Assembly: GCA_013076295.1 (NCBI GenBank)
Contig: RQOL01000863.1
Coordinates: forward strand, 1,182,180-1,246,179
Source: Sanderia malayensis
Taxonomy: Eukaryota; Cnidaria; Scyphozoa; Semaeostomeae; Pelagiidae
DNA length: 64,000 nt
Direction: 5' to 3'
Below the pieces are notes generated by a model that worked only from the letters and a program-made list of their open reading frames with translations, was not told the origin of the DNA and did no database searches. This document shows, in pieces, positions 11,868 to 24,700 of the stretch; within the stretch, counting starts at the first letter, position 1, and each line of letters begins with the position of its first letter. The translations under genes and the position numbers were made by a program.

Positions 11868-14800
11868 AAAATAACATTGGTCCTCTAGATTTTCTTCACA
11901 TGGAGGTTCCAATGCAAGTATACACTGAAAACACGGTACGGAAGCCTGATAACTTTCAGGGTTCGAAGAAAATTTGTTGGAAACCAGAAGTTCTTGACTC
12001 TTCACATTTTAGTTTTTTTTCAAAAATAAACGATTGCCCTAAAAAGTTTTCTAAATCTGTCTTACGAAGATTAAACTAGTAATGAGATTCACAGTGTTTT
12101 CCAAAAGGCCTCACTAAAAGAATGACCATGACATGGCATGTTATTTGGTTTCTGGTTTTTCTGGTTTTTATTTGGTTTGAGAACGTACAAAGTCTAATCC
12201 TTTTCGCATGTTCACCTTGTGTAAGCGAAGCAACATTCCACGAAAATTAATTTCAACTGCACCAAACAGGCAAACTGCAGAGCACAAGTGTAAACATAGC
12301 TTTTTGGAAGCGCGATTAGACAAATACATAGGAACAGGAATGCTAATATTTGTCCTTTTGTGTCAATCCGCCATTGTGCTGAGCGTTGTGCAAAATAGGC
12401 CATCATTAAATGAACCATCTGCTGCGCATTGTTCGGCGCACGTGTCGTTAATTCTTATTGGACAAAGATCACAAGGGTATATTGGTTAGGAGTGGGTAAC
12501 ATTTGTTGCGACCAGTTTTAAACAGCTTTCGATTTAAATCGATTGCATTCAACAACCAGAACCACTGTATTTTAATTAAAATAAAGATTTATTTCATGTA
12601 AGATTATATATCGCGAACACATGAACTTTGTGGTCTGTTATCTCTAACCCAGCCCATGTTGAGGAGGCTTCAAAGAAAGCTATATGCTAATATAGAAATA
12701 GCTTAAAGATTAAAACATTTTGTAGATTCAGTAAAGCCCGCTTTCGACAACAAATAAACTGCAACATCGCAAATCATCAAAATTGTGATGATCATAATTA
12801 TCGTGGTTGTTGTCACAATGAACATTTTTATTGTGACAAACCTCGTTATCAAACAGAGGTTCAATATTCCCTGAGAATTTTCGATTTTTGAGCTTGATTC
12901 AATTCAATACTTCTTAAATTAAATTCAATCAAACATTGCTTTGTTTTGTGGGAAATTTCAGAAAACAAAAAGGCCTTAGTCCTGATGTCACTTGAGCCTG
13001 GCAATATTCAATATTCCGACATTAGTTTTGAATTTTAGAGAATTTTAGCGTCAATATCCTTGTAACAAAAAGTGTGTACCAACTGTAATCACGGATCATA
13101 CCAATACTCTAATTAATAACAATGACAACAGCTAAAGCAATCACTAGATCATCATAGTCATCACAATTAATCATCCTTATAGCTACATTCAACTCTGGCT
13201 GAATGAGTGACCCTTGAAGGGACGGAGAAGTTCGTTCGAATTAGATAGAGTTCGAATTACACGAGTTCGAACTATGCAGATTTGACTGCAGTTCTATGTA
13301 ACCATTCTGTCAGGCTCTCAGTACCCTTCCAGCAGAAATTTTGTTGTGTTATTTGTTCCAGAATAACCTGAGCACAATACAAACAAACATGAAAGAAGCT
13401 CGCAGATTGCTCTATGGAACATAATGCCTTCAAGGGACATTAAACTTCAAGGTGAATTACTGAAAATCAGTATTAAATCTGTGAATCAAACCATTGGGAC
13501 AGAACATTAGAGATTGATTGCATACATCAGTCAATGCGCTCATGCAACAATTTAGATCTGCAACTTAACAGAGTAAACCTCACACATCACGACACCCACT
13601 CGGCATATACTGGCTTTACGACTAATGTTTGCAATAAATTCATCGCCACCTTGGGATATTCAAGTGTACCATCACACGGTCACAAAGCGCGGCTTGTCAC
13701 AGTGCAGCTAATACCTCAAGTACCGTACTATTATTACACTACGAATCGTAATAGCGACAAGTACTTTCTCAGATTACCGATTGCAGTTACAAACAGGATT
13801 AGCCGCCCAGTGCACTACTTAGCTTGTGCGGGTTCGTAGTAACAGTTTGTGACAGTGTCACTGGCGACTTCTCATTCAAACAGGATTTTAATAGTATTCG
13901 TTATTACTATTACTCACATTTCATTATTTGCTCTGCATTGATTGCATCCACTGTTTACTGTTTGTTATAAAATGGTGGTTTGGGCCTACTCAAGAAGCCC
14001 GCAGGGAGGGTCCTTTCTTTCCCTGTTGGTTTCAGTCATCTCCACGCAGGATGCAATAGTACTTATTATACGGCAAACATCACAACATGGGCCGCCAGCC
14101 ACACACGTCTATGAGAAAATGCTTGGTGAGAAAGTAGTACTCGGCTATTGAAATAATTAAGAAAGTTCAGTATACAGGATTTTTTAAGCCTGAGAGAGTT
14201 GAAAAATTTAGATATTCAAAATTTCGAGGAGAAACTGTCGGGCGAGAACAAAATACTTCGCGTTGTGACTATAATATAGTATCTAGCAACATATAATGCT
14301 AAAAATTTTCATGGTATCCTGGCATTGTACCTGCGTCAATACGCATGCTCGGTAATTTGCCGAGAAAGCCGTAAGAAAAATTTAGCTTTGAAATTTGGAA
14401 ATATCTGTTATGAGAACCTTGATAAAAATATGCGTAGACATATTGATGAAATTAAAGTAAATTATAATAAAGAAACTTAAGTGAGGGAAGAAATTAAGAT
14501 AAATTATAATGCTATAAAAGCAATGACAAGATGGCTATACCCAGGATCGAAGCCATCCAAGAGAAACTGAATGGTAGCGAAAAAGCAACTTGGGACATGG
14601 TAATGGTTGGAGTGGGACAGTGGTGTGAATACGTAATTTTGATTTTCAAGGGGTCCCTATCAAGCTATGTCGACATACATCTCCGTAATACCATTTATAG
14701 CGAGTGAACTATATAGCCATTGTCTTGAGCCGGCAAGCAACTGTTTCAAAGTTCCTGCTTATCCTTACTTCAACAATGTAGCAATTGGTTAGGAAGCGAC

Positions 14801-15462
14801 CACCATTCAACGAAATGGCTGTGTCAAAAAGGCAATTAATTCTCTTGAAAATACAGTGTATCGATTTCAAGGAAGCTCCAACTGCGACAGTTGGCCAATA
14901 AATAACTGGATTACAAGACTTGAGAGCCCTTGCGAAGCTCTTTACAGCTAAAGGGTTTATGATGAATTATATTTGCATTCCTGTACATTCCACCTTTGTT
15001 GGGCACCACCGTAACATGACAATGACTAATGAATGGGAGTACAAAGTCCAAAATCTGCATGACAAAGGACAAATTCGGATCAGCTTTGCAAACCACTGCT
15101 ATTTTACAAAGCGATATACTTATACACTAAATTACAGTAGAATCCGGCTGCTTTGCACAACATTACAATTATACCTATATTCAACAATGCACTAGAATAT
15201 TCTATCTATTACGTTACTATAGGATAATATATATGGAATCAACATGGCTTCCATTTTGTTGGTTAAAACGCAAGTGATAGTACACGTTTTTTTTCCAAAG
15301 GAAACTAAGCTTGTGATTAGTATCAATTTTCTTGACCCTTTGCATGATTTTAGTACTGGAAGTTTCTTAAAAGTTCCTAAGAAATCAAATTGCTTAAGAG
15401 CTGCCTGTTGGATAAAGAGAATGACCTGAGCGCCAAGAAAATTGATTTCAACCCCACCCATA

Positions 15463-15520
15463 TCGTCTCGTTACCATATCGAGGTAGTCCTCGTTACCAT
15501 ATCGAGGTAGTCCTCATTAC
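15463..15520. repeat. Short tandem repeat, two copies of a 27-bp unit
   Basis: The phrase CGTTACCATATCGAGGTAGT occurs twice in direct succession, followed by a third truncated CATTACCAT. It has no coding context. Confidence 0.6.
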
Positions 15521-18274
15521 CATTGTCAATTAAAGCCGAAGCTACTAAAATAGATTCTTACAACAAGAAATCCTTCCAGCATGGAACTTATTATACATTG
15601 TTTTAACTATTCTATATTTCATTAGTTTCTTAAGCTGAGAGTAAATAGCACTATGGTTTCTTAATTTCTAAATTCTTGACTGAGGGGTAGGTCTTTTATG
15701 GACGGAAAAAATGCGTGTTGCACCAGTATTTGTCTGAGCAACAGCATTGCTGTGAGAGGCATAATGGAAGCACTAAACTACACTTCAAAAATAAACGCAA
15801 ATCTATTTGATTTAACTTGAACGTTTCCAAGTACTTTTGCCACACCAGGCTTACCAATTCGCGTTTATCTGAAGAGAGATGACCCATTAACAGTTGTATG
15901 GGAATAGATCAGTATTTCAGTCAATGTCATTAGATCAGCGTATAGCTGTATGTACACGCTATGAAGTAGAAAGAGGACAATTGAAGATTTAATTAAATAC
16001 AGTTGCACGTGTATTGCTTCCTATCCACATGTATACCTATGGATTAGATTTGTGATGAGTTCACTGAAATTTAGGGATCATTTGGCGATAATTTAGGGAT
16101 AGCGGCCCAAGCAAATTGCTATTTGCAATTTCGGGACAATCTATGGATAATTCTCAAACATTTTAGGGATAATATATGTATAATATATGGATAAAAATTG
16201 CACAAATATATAGGGATAAAAAAGCACGATTATCCATAAAATAACGGGTTAATAGATTTTGCCGTGTGGATGAAATTGGAAATGCATGTATTTAAGAGTT
16301 ATATTAACTTGATTTGTAGTCACAATAGGTAGGGTATTGTGAAAGTGCCTGATCACAAAAGTTGGGTTTGTCAATGTTCCTAGTCACTAAAGTTTTGGTT
16401 GCATTGTTAATGTGTCTAGACCAAATCTGGAACTTTTTTCCAGTCGGACATGTTCACGTAGGGTGTTCGAATTAGACAGAGTTGGCTGTATATTCAATAT
16501 AGCTGAAGATGCAAATATACGTAGCGGCTGAATGATCAAAGGATAGCTTTCACTCATGTAATCCATAATTGTCTCACGAAGGGGTAGGTGGTAACGGGCT
16601 TTCAAAAATATTGAAGTTTCGTTACATTGACGATTTAGGTGCCAATACGTGCAGTTACAGTCAGGTTTGCCTGGAAAGCCTGAGCTGAGCTGGAGACACA
16701 TGCTCAAACTAACATGAGTTCAAAAGTTTATAAAATATGTCGAATTCAAGATATCGTTTCTTGAAATACTTCATGTAGTAGCTACATGCAATGCATCATG
16801 GGTCCAGAGATCTCAAAAAGAATACTGCGAAGGATGTGTTGTAAAAACTTTGGAGGGGTTATACTGTTGAGGCTCCAGAGGGTGGTTTAATAAAGAGGGA
16901 GGCTTCGCAAAGTTCTCAAATAAACTTGATACAAATTTTCGTGCAAAATAACAGTAGAATAATTTGTAGCTTCCATGATTTAATCAATCAAAGTTTAATG
17001 ATTGCCAAATGATTGTCAATTTTTTTAAAGCAAAGGAGGGGGGCTTGATTGAAAATCCAGTCTCGACAGTGGGGTTATTGGGGAGGCGGCTCAATAGAGC
17101 ATTTACGGTATTTATTGTTTCACTTCAAAGCTCCTTAACCCATAATTGATGATTATTCAGGATTTCTTACGCGTACAAATCCTCGGAGGATTGAAGTATT
17201 ATTAGCCATTTCCTAATAATATCATTGCATACGCGTTGTTGTGGTTGTGTGATGAAAATATGAGATGATTGTAATATGATTGTCTGTTTCCTGATTTCAT
17301 TACGCATTGCTTCCCGGATTAGATATATTCGTATTCCAGTTACACCCGAGGCCTTCAAGTTATTATAAGGTTGTTCTGTACTGTGTATATTGTACTGTGT
17401 ACATAAAATAATATACTATAAATATTTACTTTCATTACAGCACAATACTGTAATGTACTACACGCATTTTATTTTATAAGAACTGGTCTATTAAGAAGCC
17501 AGAACTAAAATAGACAAAAATTTGAGAACATTTAGGCTCAAGAATAATTAGGAAACTGTAAAATTTCCATACTCAGAAACGTCCATCAACCTTAATTTAT
17601 GTGAATAGCATGGTCCCGGCTAATACAAAAAGTTTGCTAACTTTGATTGAAAAAGATTGCAACTTTTGATTTTAATTTGCATGGGTTGTTTTCTCAAAAA
17701 TCTGAGCTTACATCCATCCAAAAATCTTCAACATCAAAACAATGAAGTAACTTTAGATCCGGAAAACAAGAAACCAATTGAGACACTTTTGGCACCAAGA
17801 GCTGATCCATGTTTCTTGTGACAGGAACGTGTATAGTCCAAATCAAATATTTTTGTATAAAATATTTCGTAATGTAAGCAAACAAGATGAAAACAGTATC
17901 AATTGTCGAGAATGATGATGAATGCGGACGGCGAAAATTTAATTCAAGGTGGCATTAGCAAGTATAAATAGGCTCATGGTCGTGACGTCAAGCGAGTAAA
18001 TCAATATCTTTTTGGCCACCACAACATTTAAAGAAAGCATCCTCTTCCGAGCCAACAGAATATAACATGCATCAGAATAATGTAGAATAGCAGCTGTAAG
18101 ATTGTTTCAAATGTGACTTAATGAAAAAGATAGTCAGTATTTCGTATTTAACTAAAGCCTGTGCAGGCGATGTAGCTCCGACCTTAACTAACTAAAATAG
18201 GGGAAGAAATCCTGGGACACTTGCAATGCTTGATCACCTCCTCCCCCCAAGCAATGTTGCGTGGGAAGATAGTC

Positions 18275-18558
18275 TAACAGTAAATCCCCGAATAAGCCCC
18301 CTGGGGCTTATTTGCAAAAAAGAAATTTTAGCCCGATTATTGTTTAATATTAAGTAAAATAAAAGCTATACGATGCAGCCAATCAATAAAGTTATTGGTT
18401 TAAACTGTTCGTTTTTTGTTATTTGCAATACATTCACTAAACAACTTCAATGTCTGGAAACATGGGCCCAAAATCCTTGCGAATGATTATCAGGATGGGG
18501 GTTTATTCGAGGAGAGGGCTTATTCGGAGGTGGGGGTTTATTCGAGAATTTAGGGTAT
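18275..18558. mobile_element. MITE-like element of the CCGTAAAT / AATAAGCCCCC family
   Basis: It starts TAACAGTAAATCCCCGAAT followed by AAGCCCCCTGGGGCTTAT, and ends with TTATTCGAGAATTTAGGGTA, giving imperfect inverted ends. The interior phrase GCGAATGATTATCAGGATGG recurs at about 49123-49143. It is a degenerate copy of the family seen intact at 40370-40864. Confidence 0.6.
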
Positions 18559-19051
18559 AACCTTTTGGCTCCAAGCACCTCAGATCGTCTCCATTGTCAT
18601 GGTAATTTGTATTTAATTATTTGAGCTTCCCGCGGTTCTCATTGGGAAAGTCTTCCACAGAGCATGCGAGATGCTTTCAAAATGCAGTTGTCCATACACA
18701 GTGAGCACGTGTTTACAACTGTGCAGCCCAAGCAAACCTGAATGTCTCAAGGCCGCACTTTAGATCGTACCTGTCAGTTCGCGACATAAATGCCGCTATA
18801 AGTGCCTAGTTTTATGCTAAAAAGTCGAATGAGCGCCCAAGGCAGTTGGATGATAGATCACAAATTGCCAATGCCAGGTCTGAAAGGTCTTGACTATTTA
18901 TATGGTACGTGATATGCAAAGCACATCCAATGAAAAAACATTGCATTCTACATAAAGCAAGAGTTGCTTTGGTATGTTGTAACATGTGTGTTCGACTCTG
19001 CCTTGCATATAACTAGCATTACAATATACCATAACGTATAATAACTAGCAA

Positions 19052-19429
19052 ACACCCATTTTTTATAAGAAGCCATTCATAAGAAACCGTAGAACCATGT
19101 TTTGAAAACTTAAGAAACTTTGGTACGAGATTTCGCATGACTAAAAAACGTTCTATGTTGTCTGGCGTGCTTGATTTTGTTTTTGTGTTCCTAGTTACAT
19201 TTTAAAAGATATTTTAGTTGTTTGTGATGGAATTTGCATTTCTTTTGCTTCTCTATCCAATTTATGTTTGGCAGCAACAAAAGATAAAGAGAAGGACGAT
19301 GAATTAAGGAAAATTATGTTTGGGTGTTAAGAAACTTGCTAAGAAACTTTTCGTAACATAAATAAGGTGAAAGCTATGAAACTCTGGTACGATAATTTTG
19401 CATATAGTTTCTTATAAAAAATAGATGTA
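19052..19429. mobile_element. MITE, TATAAGAAACC family, copy 1 (378 bp)
   Basis: The left end ACACCCATTTTTTATAAGAA and the right end TTCTTATAAAAAATAGATGT are inverted relatives. The interior (for example ACATTTTAAAAGATATTTTA and TCTCTATCCAATTTATGTTT) is shared with the copy at 25748. There is no transposase. Confidence 0.7.
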
Positions 19430-21067
19430 CTTCAAAACAGTTGTCAAAACAAACTTACTATTTCAGTTACTTTGCTGCAGGGAAGGTACAGACAGGATTT
19501 CTTGTTTCACTTTTCTTTTCTTTCTTCGCCTTTCTCCACTTTTCTGAAAATACCAAGGTGGTTGCGAATCTAAAATAATAGATAAATATTCATAATTACA
19601 TATTACATGTTAATGAAACTGCAAATTTGAACTTTTTGAACTGGCTAATGCATTTCCCAAAGGTGTTCAATGAATTTTTGAATATTTCTCACGAAATTCA
19701 TCTTATTATTGTCTTTTTCGAGCACAGATGCTCGCGTAAATTTTCTCACGGGCTTCGCGTATAATGCTAGCACTATACCACATGTATGACTGATATTCTC
19801 AGCCAGTACTCTCAGGAATGCCGGCCTAGAGTCTAGCGACATCCAGTAGCATGTACACAAACACAGTAGCAAGAGGTAAGCATACTTCAACTCCCAGTAA
19901 GAGCTAAGATTGTTCAATCATATTATGATGCAAGGAATAACTTTGAGAGGAAAATGCACATGCAAGCAAAATAGCGGGAAATAAACAATATGTGCTGACG
20001 CCACCACATTGAATTCTGTTGCCTTGCATGGATTGAATTGAACGTGGTTGGAAACGAGGCTATCATAAGAAGGATGCAAGTAAACAAATGATGTCACCAA
20101 ATTAAACATAAAACATCATGATAGGAAAGATAATGGAATATAATCTCATTTCATTATCTTTGATGATAAAACGATGCCAAAAGTTATTTTTCCAACCCAC
20201 TCCTACTACTGGCATGGCACACCTGTGCATAAATAAAGAGGCTAACATTTGGCTACAAGTTATATTCTGCAATAAATAATATCTGATTTTTTTCGATTTC
20301 GTTAAAAACGTTATAATTCGATGAGTAAGGCTGCATTCAGTTAAATATATAGATTACCTGTTTTTTTTTCATAAGAATCAAACCATATAAGAACAGAAGG
20401 CTTCAACAAAAAGGCAAGAGGTTTAAAACTTGCCAAACTTGAAGGCTTTGGAACTACACGAAAAGTGTATCTTATGTTGCATAAAATATTGCATCTTACA
20501 TGTACTCTTAAGCCTACCTTTAATCAACGAAACATAAATTCTTTCAGTCCTCTTGTAATACACTTCTCTGAACAACAGCAATTGAAATTATCAGAAATTT
20601 CCCGCGAATAACACGCTATCTACAGGTGACCAGAAGCCCAAAGCAAACCTCTATCACGAGGTTTTTGCAATGAATAACTTGAGGAATGATAACATTGGTA
20701 GAAATACTATTCTTAAAGATTCAGATAAAACTAGCTACTTATCGCATTAAGTGTTCGAAATCGTACCAAACAGATGATGTAATCAATTTCGGACGAGAAT
20801 TGCGTAAAGCTTCTTATGGTTATCGTACGCGAGTATAAGCTGATTTGTCATTCGTTGTCCGATTCATATCACGGGGCACTCAGCAAGATAAGCTCTAAAG
20901 CATTGGTTAGATTACAATCATGAGAAAACCAAGCATGTTAAAATTACATACGTCCCATTGAGAATGAAATATTTAGATGTGAATTATGAGCTGGTTATCT
21001 TGCGTTTCCCAGGCTATGTATAGACATAAGATATGCTTGATTAGCAGAGCTATAAAGACTTACAAAC

Positions 21068-21260
21068 CACTACTACTACAGTTACTAAACTACTATTACT
21101 GCTACTACTATTACTACTGCTACTACTACTATTACTGCTACTACTACTACTATTACTACCACTACTACTACTGTTACTACTACTACTATTACTACCACTA
21201 CTACTACTGTTACTGCTACTACTATTACTACTACTACGGCTACTACTACTATTACTACTA
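21068..21260. repeat. Trinucleotide microsatellite (TAC/TAT/TGC mix)
   Basis: About 190 bases of near-continuous ACT/TAC triplets with occasional TGC and TAT variants. Open frames through it translate to poly-Tyr or poly-Ser and are artefacts of the repeat. It lies about 525 bases beyond the Myc-A stop codon on the minus strand, possibly in or near its 3' UTR. Confidence 0.85.
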
Positions 21261-21784
21261 ACTTCTGAAATTGAAGAAATACACAACTAATAGAACATCA
21301 ATTCAGCTGCATAGCAGTTAATGAAAAAAAATTATAATTAACAATTAACCAAGCTAGCTAATATTAGCACATTCATATTAATCTAAAATAATTCCAATTT
21401 ACTAAACAAACAGTATTTACATGGAAATTAATCTAAAATTGGTCTTATTGTGAAAAACACACAATGTTCAAACAACAAAACTCGGGCAACAAAACGTATT
21501 TTAAACACAAATGTTTGCAACTAAACTGTTCTTGCATGAGCATGTGAGCATGCGCAGACTGGATCGTTTTAAGGCCATTGTGATGCTACTATTGTTCGCG
21601 AAGGGCCTGGCACGACCGGGACACCATTATTAGCCAATGGTTGAGAGGAAATGACGACGCTTTCGAGTCACAAAGACATTGATGCAATGCGCGGCGTGAC
21701 AGGAAATGACGTAGCTATATACATGCAGCCATCTGAAAATAGATGCATTACGATACATGGCGTAGTCAACAGTGCCAAACCGAT

Positions 21785-24700
21785 TCAATTTGACTTGGCG
21801 AGTTTGAGAAGTTTTTGCATGAGCAAATCGTTGGTTCTTTTCAGCGTGTCTTTTTCAGAGAGCAACGATTGTTCCTCTTGAACGAGGGTGGGTACAAATG
21901 AGGTTGCTTTCTTCAAGATGAGAACCTTTGGCGCACGCTCGTTCGTCTCCAGATCGGGTATCACCGAGCGCAGTGTGTCGAATTTTCGTTTCAACTCGTC
22001 GCGTCGCTTTCGCTCCAAGTCGTTGTGCGACACTCGGCCGGGACCCGAACCGTTGCCGCTTCGACCCCGACCCGATGACGAATCGTCGGTGTCCGAAGAG
22101 CTCGAAGAAATGTTGGCGTTTTGTCGGTTTTCGGCTCTCCTGCGCACAGCTTTCGTACTGTTGCTACTACCCGACAATGGGTAATTTGCTGTTGCTGTTG
22201 TCGTCGTCATTGCGTCGTTTTTCGGCTTCTCAGTCACTCCAACAACATCAATTTCCTCTTCTGCAAAATAAAGCAAAATCGTATTTATTCGTCGGGAAAT
22301 TTATTGTCAACGGCGTAACGGGGCAGTGTGGCACACCTAAATGCCGATTAATGTTACTATGAGTTCTCGGGAGAGCTTGATGTCTAAAAATGACTACAGC
22401 AGGGTATTGCCTGTGATTTTATCCTCGCGACTACAAATAGTGAAACCTCTGCATAAATAGAAGGGTGAAGTTCCACGTCTCCAATGCGGCCAGTACTTCT
22501 GGCTCGCTCAGCCAAGAATGGCATTAACAAATAATTATTAATCAAATTTCCAACCTAAACCTAAATATAATTAACAAAAGCTTCGTTTTAACAGATATGC
22601 TGCCTCAGGCTGTAAATAGCTACCACTCTCCAATATGACTTTTATAGTAGTTGATCCCAATTTACTGGCAATCTTACTTCATAGATAAGTTCTTCAGTGA
22701 TCTGAATTAGACTGGGCAAACTGGTCTCAACTTCAGAGATACGTCTATGCTCTGTTTTTCACCGTTTCCGATGGTACTCAAATGTTCTTAGCTTTTGTTG
22801 AATTTACAGGGGTATTATTTCGAAGCAGCTTGTTGGCACTCGCATTCGATAAGTAGAAGGAGCGATAGACCTACCAAATTGTAATTTTACAGATTTTCGA
22901 AGTCGGAGATTTTCTTATCACTTTGGGAAGGGTACACTGAAAGTCTCTAACTAACGAATTTCTTATCAAAATTATCTCAAATTCCACGCTACTACCCTCT
23001 ACTGCAATCTCCCGTGTGCACTGCTCCGTTGACAAATACAGGTACCAGCCGACTACAAACAAACGCAGTTGAAACAAACAAAATCTGGATATGTTTACGA
23101 TTTCAATGAATACGTCTAACGGGTGCTTTTCTTAATCAAAGCCCACCTAATTCCTCATTGTCTCGGCGTGGAACTCTAGGGGTAACATGGGTATGGGCAA
23201 GAATCATTATTTCAACATTTGAATTAAACAAAAGAATGCAAAAACTCCACAGGTTTGAGCAAGTGTAATGTTTACATGAACCAGTCCCTTCTGGAGATAA
23301 CCGTGCGGTGATGACTTAACCCTTCTGGTGCTCGCATTATCGTCCGTGGCACGAAAGGCAAACACAAATTTGTTTACATCGTGCCTCGAACGGGTAGCAA
23401 GTGCGTTATTATATGATGAGCAAATGTTCTACATCCTCGACGCAATCCAAAGGAAAACTGTTTGCATGTTTGTTTTGCAGAAAACGGCGTGGTCTCGCGG
23501 GTAACTACGACTTTATTTCAACAGCAAAGACTCACAGATCATGAAACGCGGTATATATGTATTACCTCAAACACGTCACGATTCCCCTAACCCAGTGATT
23601 CCCCTAACCCAGAGATTCCCCTAACCCAGTGATTCCCCTAGCCCAGTGCATCCTTAAATTTTCATAGACTTGGCACCAAAGCATCTTCGTAAGAGCTAAT
23701 AAACTTTTTCAAAGCAACACAATTTTTTACAGAAAACCTAAACTTCTGCTGCACCTCGATCTTTCTCAATTTTATTTTTAAATTTAGATCGTTTATTTGG
23801 CAATTTTGAGCCTCAGCATTCTCATAAAAAAGGGTGCATTTTCAATGCGAAAGACTAAAAAGTTTCAAACCGCTTTTGTTGAACATATTGAACATTTTGT
23901 TGAAACGATAACAAAAAACTTCTTAACAAACATCGCTGTCACTACTAGAGCTTCTTTCAAGCAAATGACAAACATAAAATACCAGTATACAGTGAAATAC
24001 TGCTGTTAGTCTTACGCGCGCTGTCACGATCATGACACGCGGCGAATATGTTTACCCCATCGTCATCGGTGCTTCATACAAGTGCTACAATCTTGTTTAC
24101 AGCACGCACCTCTGAGGAACACTTAGCGTTTATTTGCGGTGTCTTTCGGCCATAACTCGAAAAGACCAACACGCAACAACCCTGTAAACATTACCAAGAA
24201 TTTTTCGCCGTCTACACTAGAAATCCGCATGTATTTCTCCTCGAAACAATAGAGAGAACAATAGTCGATTGTATTTGAACAATAGGCTGGACGAAAATTT
24301 TTTTACTGTATTTATGGTAGCACTCTCATTATCCAAAACCAACACGACATCAATTTTGTAAACAAACACAAGATTTGTTTAAAGTTTAAAAACGTGTCCA
24401 GATTGTGACAACAGGTAAACAACTTTCCCGAAATCACGCGAATTATGGTATGGCATTAACGATAGATAAAAATAATATGCATCAGAATGTTAATGTATTG
24501 CATGTCTACTGAAGGTTTTCAAGGTATCCACTACCCTTAACCATCTGATACAACGATGCCAATTAACAAAAAAAAGCAGCTCGTGCTTGAAAAAGAGCTG
24601 AAGTTCAGGTCTAATAACTTGCCAACCTGTGGTATGGACGCATAGCCCCCAGTTGGCTTCCTCCCTGTCGATTGAGGGGGGAGGGGGAGGGGGGAGGGGG

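Larger units (their letters stand above)
7420..21784. other. Intergenic region between Myc-B and Myc-A; no genes recognised
   Basis: About 14 kb with many stop codons in all frames. Short open frames (for example 7894-7553 minus and 13534-13839 plus) match no family I know. The region holds the MITEs at 9161-9511, 18275-18558 and 19052-19429, a perfect hairpin at 11830-11867, a tandem repeat near 15463-15520 and a trinucleotide microsatellite at about 21068-21260. An unseen enhancer or non-coding RNA cannot be excluded. Confidence 0.5.

Noticed and set aside
13534..13839. Plus-strand open frame of 101 codons
   Set aside because: No recognisable domain, and no neighbouring exon to join.
16861..17110. 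Possible MITE with GAGGCTCC...GGCTCAATAGAGC ends
   Set aside because: The ends are too degraded to define arms or target site by eye.
21050..21286. Poly-Tyr and poly-Ser open frames
   Set aside because: They are translations of a trinucleotide microsatellite.
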